Source: Ligula intestinalis
Taxonomy: Eukaryota; Platyhelminthes; Cestoda; Diphyllobothriidea; Diphyllobothriidae
Assembly (NCBI GenBank): GCA_036362985.1
Contig: JAYGXS010000004.1
Span: 27,123,976 to 27,187,975 of the forward strand
DNA length: 64,000 nt
Direction: 5' to 3'
Part shown: piece after piece, positions 54,875 through 64,000 of the stretch
How the letters are laid out: every line of letters begins with the position of its first letter
Position numbering within the stretch: position 1 is the first letter of the stretch
Translations under genes and position numbers: made by a program
The notes under the pieces: model-generated
Database searches by the model: none
Seen by the model: only the letters and a program-made list of their open reading frames with translations
What the model was told of the DNA's origin: nothing

Positions 54875-57800
54875 GTCCCACTGGTCTTCTCGGGATCGCA
54901 GTCGGTCTCGGTGCGTCTGGCTTTGTTTCTGTTGCATAGCTTCGAATAAAGTTTTCACGAAATTCCCACATTCCTGGCAGCTGCCTCTGTGGCTACTATG
55001 GCAGGGTTAAAACCGATTTCCGTGCCGAATCCTGCGCAGCCGCCCAGGACAACTAAGTATCCCCCAGAAAGCAGCTGCACTACGACTGTTTTTGATGCAT
55101 TTTGCAGTGTGTGCCTTCGTTTTGAACAGTGATTTGGGCCGGTCAAGCTGTATATATTCCCTCCATTTTCCTTCCTACTGCTTTGGAAGTTTATTCACTG
55201 GTTAACCCCCAAATGAGATTGCAGGACAGGAATCTAAGAGAGAACACCGCCATTGACGTATGTGTCGTTTGTTCTTCGCCTTTCACAGATAGCGGGTGGC
55301 AAAAGTTGTTTTAGGACAAGCTAACTGCGAGATCAACCGTTTCGTGACATCAAGTAGGCTGCAATATTATCGGAATGTGCATAAATCAGGTGTAATATGC
55401 CAACTGCCTTGTTGAATGCCGGTGATGCGGTCGTAGCACGATATCTTCACTGAGTCCTGAATCTATTCCGGTGAAGAATTTTTTCAGCGACAGATTTTCT
55501 TAGAGTTATATCCAGTCGGAAGTTAGCTGTCACTGTTCAACTGTGCATATTTCGCCTGGCCATCTCGGAGGGGAGGGGGCATATTAACACAGGGTGATCT
55601 TGCGGTATTAGTAAATTTGGCTGCAGCCAGTATGAGAACGGGATCTGTGGTCTTGTTTGATTCTAGATGCAGCTAGCCGCTGCGAGCTTGTGGCATAGCC
55701 ATCTCTAGCTGGTAAAACGGCTGGCTATATCAAGTTCTGAAGAGCAGCGGCAGTCTGCGGTCCCCGCGTTTTTCTCCATTCATTTAATATGTTTTCCACT
55801 CTCGGAATCTCATCTTTGTTTTATTAATTACAATCGCAAAAATAACCTAGCCGCCCGAAAGCCTTTAAAAATGCCTTGTATTGTTGCCCGTTGCACTCCG
55901 TGAGTATAGGGGCGTCATATAGTTATGTGGCCGGCCTCTAACTTCCTGTTGTGTTCTTGAAAGAACGGGCTAGGCGTCTTGCCTATATTCCTACTTCGAT
56001 TTACTAAAACTAAGATAGGAACTACTCTCGCTATCGTCTCCACTCCCTTAATATTCTTTACTCCGTTAGCTCAAGGGACCGTCACTCCAGACACCGCCAT
56101 CACCATCGTCGGAGGAGTCCTTCATCCTCACCGTAAGTGTATTTTTTATTAGGAATAATCTAAAACGACTGCAGCATGACAAACCTTAGTAGTAACAATA
56201 GTTCAAATGGATTTTTACCCGCGATAAGAATGTTCATAGACTATTTGTGCGAATTAATAATCAAATCCGTAAAATTGACTATCACTAGTCTGATGATAGC
56301 CAAATGTGACTAAATATGACCGTTGAACAGTCGTTGCCAACAATGTTCACCGTGTGTTCCATGGTAAAGTGCTGACAGGGATAGTGTCTTGTACAGCTTC
56401 TACCGCACTCTACCCGCTCCCACCTGGACCCGGGGTCAAGACGGGTTCAAGAAAACCAGAGGGCGCAGGTGGCTGGCGCGTCATGAACCCACACGTAAAG
56501 ATAATCTCTCATAGGCAACAGAAACTAAGGCGAGGTTTGAACAAGGACAGAAGCATTGGAATTTTTGTCCGCGAATGTTTAGCTTGCAGTTAGAAAAACA
56601 CCTCTCAAATGATATATTAAAACCATTCGTGATAAAAATAGATAGGGGGGATGTAGGGGGCGTGGGGTTAACAATTCCCACTTTAAGGTCGTAAATGACA
56701 ACTGGCTTTTAAATGATGCAAGTTCTCCTAATTGTTTTTTCCGTAACACTATAACGCGCAATGCCCAGTGTAGGAGTATTTTAAATAATTCTTTGAGTAT
56801 TAAAATCCAAGCGTCTGGCTCACATTTACTACTTATATAGGTTAGTAGAGTCGAAGTAAGATAATATCTTCAGCGGCCTTCAGAGCATGCACGACCTATG
56901 GATTTCGGCGGAATGACACATTGTCTACCGCCACCGAAATGTGCATGAAATAAGCATTTATGCTTGTAATTGGTGACCTGACTGCAAGAATACCCCTGTT
57001 TACGGAGTCAGTGCGGACTGTAAGATGATTACACCAAAACAATCTGCAAGTCTTCACCATAGAATCACCCTCTGAATACTTTTTTTGTTTGCGTCATTAC
57101 GTCTGCACTCTGAGCCTTGGTGCTTGCAGCTTACTCTATTTTGTTTGTTTTTTTTAGCGACTCTTCTCAGGAGATAAAAATTCAGCTGAAGTAAGTGGAC
57201 CCAGTCTTATGTCTTTGTTTGTTACCCTTAACCCCTCATTTCTCCGAAGATCACCAGGTCGGCTAACAAAAGTCTAACCGGCTTTCAGCGATATTGACTA
57301 TTACTCTTAACTGCACTATGATGCGGTAATTTTTGAATACTAGAATCAACCTAGGGCCGTCAACGCTCTTTTGGCCAACCCATTATGTGTAGTTGTCGCC
57401 CAGCAAACACTCAAATCACTCCATTTAGCCAGTCATAAAAATAGAAATTGCTTTTTGGGATGGAACTCGTCAGTATAGTCCCACTTAATATGATAGTAGT
57501 CACCGAAACCCCGTAACTTAATTCCATGCAAACGTATTCAAGAGGACCTGCACTTTTAGTCTTGATAAAATAGTTTGACTTCATTACACGTTGATTTTCC
57601 ATTGCGGATTATCCTATTTGCCTACTCTCGCACCGATTAATGTACGGAACATGCTCGTTCCTTTGTGCTGTGGAACTTTATCTGGAGTCTTTGAAGGTAG
57701 TTGTATAGCGACTAGTAGCAAATACAGATAATGAGTTATCGACAAAGAAGGGGAAGTTTGGAATAGCCGTCATTAACCAGTCATACATCTCCAGATGTAG

Positions 57801-60800
57801 AGAACCTGGGATTAAAACCTAGGATATTAGGTTGTTGAGCCATGGACCTGGCTGACTGGTGACTCCTGAGCCAGAAATGACCCTTTCGGTCTCCTTATCT
57901 TCAGAATTTTAAATAGCGGGGCATTTCGGGTCAAAAATTAATAATCTAAGAATTGGAACATGCGTCGGAATAGACATATTTGCTAGCATTAATGTTTTTT
58001 CCATTTTACCAAGAAAGAATCCTCAGCGTTAAGCTAAAATGCCGCCGTGTGCGCGATAGTTGGACACTACATTTCATCTCATCGAAATTGTGAATCTCAC
58101 TTCCGTACTTTTTGTGCTGGGAGGCCGCTCGCCCTTACTGTTTTCTGCCGATCTGTAGACCGCTGGTACTGGCCTCGGACAATGAGAGGCTTCGCACCCA
58201 AGACATTGCGCATGTGGAGAATGCGGGCTTTGTACAGACTGCTTTCTGCTCCTCTCGTAAAACGGCCCAGGTAGGTTTCCCACCTTTGTTCTTCTTTGCA
58301 GTCTTTGCTCACGAATAACCTCCTCTCTGAACCACCGCGGTCTTGCCAACCCCTTTTCCTAAAAGTTGTGTTTGCCCTAAATTTGCGGTCAACCCTAACC
58401 TTGGACATTTCCGGTGGCCCGTCGTATTATCTCCTCCAATCAGTAGGACACTATCAGAAAATTGGGCAAATTTTTGATTGTCCGATCTACTCCGACACAG
58501 AGGCCCTCTCTGTTTTACAGTTCTGTGGATCAAATCTCTCTGATTCCACATATACTACAGTAGGTGAGCTATCTCATTTGGCGTTCATCGAAATTCAGAA
58601 ATGTGTTGTCGATTAATGGGGATGACTCAGATGAGTTTGTCATATTGATTACCGTGCAGAGTAATCCCAAGATAATTCAGTCACGTCAGGATGTCGGTTT
58701 TTGACCAAGCTTCCTTCCAGCCGTCGGCATAATCTACACACCGAAGTTTTCGAAAGATTGATAATCACTCGCAAACCGGCATTAACACATGTACGAAAAC
58801 TTAGAACTAATGATGCGCAACTTTGGACAAATTTGTTACTTAAAAGAGTACTCATTTTTTGTGAAGGAAAATAATTTTTTTGATAATATTTGAGTTCCTC
58901 AGACGTAAAAATAGCTATAAATCAGAACAGCAAATTTAAATATTTACGCAAGTTAAATGAACTACCTTACCAATTTCGGTATACCAAAAGAACTTTTAAA
59001 ATAAGATATTTATTACAAGCGTTTGCCGAAAAAATGGGTTTTGGATATTAGTTCTTATGGAGGTAACCATGTGACTCATATTTAGCAATTCCTCAAACAG
59101 TCAAACACATTGTTGAGCAAAAAGAACGTCCGCTACAAAAGTCTGATCTTCTTATACCTAAGCTGAATAAAAAAAAACCTTCTGCGCATGACTATGACTA
59201 TGGTATCATCACCTATGATTGAGAATTCCCGACGGAGTCCGTAACGTCAGGAAAATAAAACCCTTGTTCCAGTGATCGCCTCCTCTTCTTCTTCTAAAAA
59301 AACAATCGACCATAGGTTACCGCTTTAAAAAGCACTTTAATTAGATACTCAGCCGACGAATATCTATGCATGTTTCCTTTCTCCAAGGTAACGTCAAAAT
59401 GAAAATGGGGCGTTTCGACAAGTTTTTTAATTTGCCTGAAGATAAATTATACAATTTGGCTGGAAATGAAAGAACTTACTTTTCTCTTTATATTGGAGTA
59501 TTTGCCGCCATAGTGGGTTACTTCGAGACTCGGTTCTATGCATTATGCTATGGGGTTCTCTCAAGGTATAATAAATGTTAATAAAAAAGTTTGGTTCTGT
59601 CCTTCTTAATAGCATAGAATATTTCTTTGATATTGGGCTACGGCAACAGTAGCTTATGAAAGCCCACTCATTAATCCATACTCCCTGCATGTTTTCCTAA
59701 GAAAATGGTGTTTATCGGGTAATATGGGCTAGAAATTAGGACACGCGGTAGAATATACTTTAATAAATGCTCAATGAATTTTGATTTTAATGTATTGAAA
59801 AGTGTTGTTGATTTATATCTGTAGATTTTCCTAATCTGTATTATCATTTAAATTATCGCGCAAAAACCCAATTATCAAATTGATTGCTTCTTGAATTTCC
59901 CGAAAAATGGAAAGGGTTGTTAGGAAGTCGTCTACTTCAACTTTCCTGAGGTCCAACTTATCGTTCTGGAGTTAGATCAGTATAGTCCGCGGCACGAAGC
60001 GCCGCGCACACCTTCAATTTAAATGCGGAAAAATCTCCTCCCAGCGGCCGCGGGAAGCAAATTTGACTATACTCTTTCACTTTACACTTACCTCTAAAAA
60101 AATTCTTCTCTGCCTATCCTATTGCCTCACCCCACAAAACTATAACCACCGTTTTTGCAGGACAAAATGCTGAGACTAGGGGTATATGAGTGGGCCTACG
60201 TAAACTAATTTTGCGTAGGCCAATCCCGATTCACCCAAAGTTCATGCCCATTGCTCTTAATAAACTTAACTAAAAGAGCGGTTTTCCTAAATAAAAGCCT
60301 TTCTCAGGATTAGATCCACTCAGTAGATCCAAATAATGTGACCCAATATATGCTAACCTACGAAGTCAAAATTCGTCATGTGGGTTGCATGCAACACTCG
60401 CCATACTGTATGTTTAAAGCTATTAGGACAGCAACAATCAATATGGGGTGTGTCACACTGTAGCCATTTTACAGCGTGGTGTTAGAGAAGAAATTCTCAA
60501 AAGCCAACATCTAGACTTAAGTGGAATATCTTGGAATTATTCTGCACGTTAGTCTATATTACAACCCCACCGAAACAATCCTTTTTAATCGAAAACGCAT
60601 TTAAGAACTTCTGTTGAAATTTCACCTACTGCATGCACGCCGTGAATGTATACGCTTCTGCATGCGTCCGGTCACGGCTCTTAATCGAGGGCGTGGCTGG
60701 CTAACGGATGCATCGACATGCATGTTATGCATGCGGATGTTGTAACTGACCATACTAACAGTCCGGGTACTAGCTGAAAGGCCCAGACATGTGTTCCGCC

Positions 60801-63392
60801 GATATTCTGCTGCTGCTTGAAACAACTGCAAAGGGTCCGGCTCATCAATGGGTCCCCCAGCGTTATCTGTTTGCTTTCTGGTTGGTATACCGGTTTTGAA
60901 AGTACATTTTTTAATTGTCTTAAAAATCAAATCGGTATATTTAAGGCCTATAGGCATAGACCGCAATTGTAAATGCATATTTGGGCTGAAACCCATCAAC
61001 CACCGCGTAATATTGACATGCCGGGAATAGCTGTTGCTCCACGGTACGTTGATGGCCTGGCGGTCGGCGTTAAGGTGCAGACAGAAATGGTCTATATGCT
61101 GATAAAGTGTTATTTCATTCGAATGTGACTTAGCCTATAATTGCTTGTCTCCGAAGCAAGCAGTGCTTGTGTGACCAACTCCAAATAGGATAATAATCAT
61201 TCTGTTTTTACCAGAGAATGTAAACAGTTCAACATGGTAGCGGAAGAGAGATTGAAGTCACCTAGTACCCCATCGGCAGGCATCCAAGCTGTACTGATTG
61301 AAGATGCACTTTTAGAACCTGGGTACAGGGGTTAAGGAACTTCCATGCGTTTGACCATTCGGTGTCGAGCTATCTATTAGCTTTAACCTTTATTTGCTCA
61401 GCTGTCGGACAGGATAGTGCAAAGTGTCGTTTCACCACTCAGGCACTGCTTTAGTATCTTATCCTGCTAGAATTTGATCGCAAAGCAGCAGTAATTGGAG
61501 GGTATCACGAATCACTAGGAGCAAGAATTTTGCATGTACAAGTTTCCGAACCCGTCTCCAGGAATAGTAAACTATTTACAAAGTCAACATTGACAAACGT
61601 GAATTTTCGATTTTTTGTCATCAGGTCTGTATACTAACATGCGTTACGGCGGATTAGAGAGTCATCAATGGCAGGGGACGGGTAAATGGCAAACAACGCA
61701 GAGGAAGCAAGCTCGAGTTTTATGGTCGGTGGCTAGGGGAGGAGTGCCGGTTGAATGCTTTTGTTTAGGTTTTTTGCTTTTGGCTATCCTGAGCTTTACT
61801 TGGAGTAACATCCGGTTCCCATTAAGCAGGGCTGCCAGCCCTTATTATTTGTTTTTCCACATTTTTCACGGATGACTTACTCTTTTTCCTTCTGTCCTCT
61901 CAGCCTCTAGCGCCCACCTCTACCGGCGGTTTGAATACAATTCGCTCCTCGAGTAGTCAGTATAACCAACTGGTCAATGAGAAGGCGCACGAGGCTGCCA
62001 TCTTCGGCACCGGCCCTATTGACCCCCTCCTTGCCCGAGACTTTGGCGCCGCGGCTCTTGGCGGTCGACCGAACGAGGCACGAGAAAACCTCGTCTCGGT
62101 CCTCGATACTGTCACAGATATAATGCATCCTCGGGTAAGCATCTCGCCTCCACTGGTTCTGACTTTAGCAGGCTACTGTAGATGTCAATGACGTAGAACT
62201 CCACGCGAGGGCACTTCTTGTTGAGTGAAGTCATGGGCACGTAGTTGTGAACTTGACTAACAGCCACACATCTGGTTTAAGTTGTTAACCCTTTTGATGA
62301 GTGCAATCAACCTTTTGCGATGGGGCTAAGTCAAAAACGAGGCCCACTATTTGCCATTCCTTCTTGGCACGCCTCAAGTTTGCCTAGGGGTTGTTTTCTC
62401 CGTCAGCTTATCTCACGTTTTTTGCTGAAATCACGTATAAAATCCGACCGAAATTAGTAACTATGTTTTCTATCAAAAAGTAGTAGTTAGGTGAGTATGC
62501 TGGATGAGTTTCTTTTCGGCCTCTGGGAAAACCAAATTCGTTAAAATAATGGCTACTTATTGCCATATTTAGTACCGTTGGAAATTCAATTATATTTTGT
62601 AAATCACAGATTTTCTTTTTAGCATTCATGTGTGGAAAATGACATCTTTACATTTTATACTAGGAGAAGGGGTACCTTTTAGCTAAAAAACTTTTTTCAA
62701 TTCTTGCACACTTTTGAATCCGACATGTAGTCGCACTTGTGTTAGGAGTTTTCGAACTATTTTTTATGTATAATGGAAACCATATAATTCTATATGCTAC
62801 TAGGAAGGCTGATAAATTTTTGCAGTCAATTTAGGCTGTTTATATTTAAAAGCAGCATAAATAAATAGACAAATGCGACGCTGTGCGAATTGAAATTTCG
62901 TGGTCTCAAGAAATCGCTTAACTACACACTTTTTAAACTAAAAGTTACCAACCAAAAGTTACTCTTTCTTCAATTATCACATTTGAAGAAGACATTATTT
63001 TCTCAATTTATTAGCAGTGCATTTTGAGGTTGGCGGATGGACTACCATATAGTTTACATTAAACTTTTGTTTCCATCGTTAATGTCACAGAAGGCTTTGT
63101 GGGCCGCATTAAGACAGCTATGAAACTAATTAGAGTTGGATTTAAAACAAACTATGCTTGGATGCTGGGATAAAAATCACGCATTCCAAGGGAATAAAAT
63201 CTATTATAAGTCACAGACCTTTAAACAATTTTTACTTTACTTTTGAACCCTGTTTTCTCCTCCGTGTAGTTGAAAAAGTGCAAGGAAACGGCCTATCAAG
63301 AATGGGCTCTTCGTCTGAAAGAACTCCACAAAGCTCGTGGGCTGCACAATCTAACCGAATCTTCGTACACATTGACCAGTGCATCCACTTAA
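54875..63392 (+). CDS. RSRC1: RSRC1-like (SRrp53) SR-related splicing protein, 5' end missing
   Basis: Five plus-strand exons: 54875-54910, 56076-56132, 58159-58270, 61904-62134 and 63270-63392 (stop TAA). Each has AG before and a good GT after (GTGCGT, GTAAGT, GTAGGT, GTAAGC), and all phases join without a stop, giving about 185 residues. The first two are microexons encoding an Arg/Ser/His-rich segment (SSRDRSRSR, then RDRHSRHRHHHRRRSPSS). The third encodes DIAHVENAGFVQTAFCSSRK, which resembles the ESDSFVQQTFRSSK segment of RSRC1. The fourth is a Gly/Ala-rich region ending TVTDIMHPR. The last encodes a helix AYQEWALRLKELHKARGL, like the RSRC1 C-terminus (EKWFKRLIALRQERL). RSRC1 is a nuclear SR-related protein that helps 3' splice-site selection. 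The family call is from memory and tentative; the gene structure is firmer. Confidence 0.7.
56133..58158 (+). other. intron of the RSRC1-like gene
   Basis: Between the second microexon and the third exon. A tRNA-like fragment near 57797-57870 on the minus strand has an A-box-like TGGCTCAACAACC and a B-box-like GGTTTTAATCCC, but too close together for a tRNA; it may be a decayed SINE. Nothing else was recognised. Confidence 0.4.
58271..61903 (+). other. long intron of the RSRC1-like gene
   Basis: A 3.6 kb intron. Just after the exon, at 58271-58620, both strands keep longish frames, without recognisable domains. From 58860 onward it is AT-rich. At 60943 a short TTTAAGGCCTATAGGC resembles the terminal hairpin of the CR1-like LINEs, but no LINE coding sequence is next to it. 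Extra exons cannot be excluded, though the phases already join without them. Confidence 0.4.
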
Positions 63393-63513
63393 CTCGTTCT
63401 CCTTCTCTTTCTTCAACTCCATCTTCCTTTGCTCCCATGCTATTCGTCACATATCTGCCTTCCACGTGTTTACTTTTACACGCTGTACGACCTTGTTCTG
63501 TATATTTCCGCTA

Positions 63514-63519
63514 AATAAA
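63514..63519 (+). terminator. polyadenylation signal AATAAA
   Basis: AATAAA lies 122 bases after the stop codon of the RSRC1-like gene. The transcript would end within about 30 bases, near TTTATTTGTACAGCATCC. It supports 63270 being the terminal exon. Confidence 0.6.
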
Positions 63520-63539
63520 TATTTTATTTGTACAGCATC

Positions 63540-64000
63540 CTCCTTTTAAGGTATACAGAGTGTTAGGGGATAAAATTGAGCATAGACTGCGACGAATGAG
63601 TCCATGTGCTGCTCCGCTTCCTCCATTTCAAGTTTCATTTTACGCCAACTTTTTTTCCTCACTTTATTTCTCGGTCTAACCTCCTAGAACAGACTTAATC
63701 GTCGCTTCACCGGTAACTGCTTCCTCCTTGCATACACCGATAACTTAATGTGCCAGAGGACAGAAGACTTGCACTGTTGAATGCTTTTGTTCAGTTTGGG
63801 GAAACACGTGTGAGAGTAGCAATAAACAGGCCCGCTAAAAGTTGTATAGCGTCTTCAGACCGGCTTGGGACGATATTAGGTAATTACAGTTTGCGTCTGA
63901 GGCTCTCAATACACGGGCACGAAAACCAGACGACAGAAATCTTGGTCTTTGTAGATCACTTTTGGACTACATGGGGCAAATACAGTTTATCTAATCATCT
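63540..64000. other. no gene recognised
   Basis: Sequence beyond the RSRC1-like 3' end. No frame, repeat or RNA structure was recognised. Confidence 0.4.

Noticed and set aside
57797..57870. tRNA-like sequence on the minus strand
   Set aside because: A-box- and B-box-like words are about 10 bases apart where a tRNA needs about 30, and no cloverleaf can be drawn. At most a decayed SINE.
58097..58408. 103-codon minus-strand frame rich in Arg and Lys
   Set aside because: It overlaps the RSRC1-like exon 58159-58270, which has splice sites and phase agreement; the minus frame has neither.
1..64000. CRISPR array, rRNA operon or bacterial-type operon
   Set aside because: No evenly spaced short repeats with unique spacers, no rRNA-like sequence, and the gene structure is clearly spliced and eukaryotic.

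Overview
This is a gene-poor, repeat-rich animal nuclear sequence. Two host genes with phased introns sit at the edges, and about 32 kb of nested retrotransposons fills the middle. The mixture of CR1-like and RTE-like LINEs, a Penelope-like element with a GIY-YIG domain and several Gypsy-type LTR elements, together with long introns, suggests a flatworm. A large-genome tapeworm is my best guess, from repeat style only.

Left part (1-20.4 kb): a degenerate telomere-like tract, a 2.2 kb scrambled direct-repeat block, a dead RTE-like fragment and a Penelope-like 3' fragment. Then comes the minus-strand gene for N-acylphosphatidylethanolamine phospholipase D (NAPE-PLD). Five exons were assembled from splice sites and phase, and all expected zinc ligands are present. 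Its last intron appears to use a GC donor and carries a second RTE fragment. The first exon was not found.

Middle part (20.4-52.3 kb): a nearly complete plus-strand CR1-like LINE with two frameshifts; a minus-strand Gypsy pol interrupted by a CR1 3' fragment; a minus-strand CR1-like element (LINE A) that has lost most of its endonuclease and reverse transcriptase in frame; and a second CR1-like element (LINE B) with an intact 950-codon ORF2 inserted into LINE A. LINE B is flanked by two copies of a 1919-bp stretch of LINE A, the geometry of an exceptionally long target-site duplication. Further right are a decayed plus-strand Gypsy, a third CR1 3' fragment, a 227-bp inverted-repeat element, a complete LTR retrotransposon (5-bp target duplication GATTC, most of pol deleted) and another decayed plus-strand LINE.

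Right part (52.5-64 kb): a foldback element containing a second perfect palindrome, followed by a plus-strand gene rebuilt from five small exons whose phases all agree. It encodes an Arg/Ser-rich segment and a C-terminal region resembling RSRC1 (SRrp53), an SR-related splicing factor. Its upstream exons were not found.

The two host genes have no visible functional link. Most other open frames are shadows or remnants of the transposons. No CRISPR array, rRNA or convincing tRNA gene was seen.
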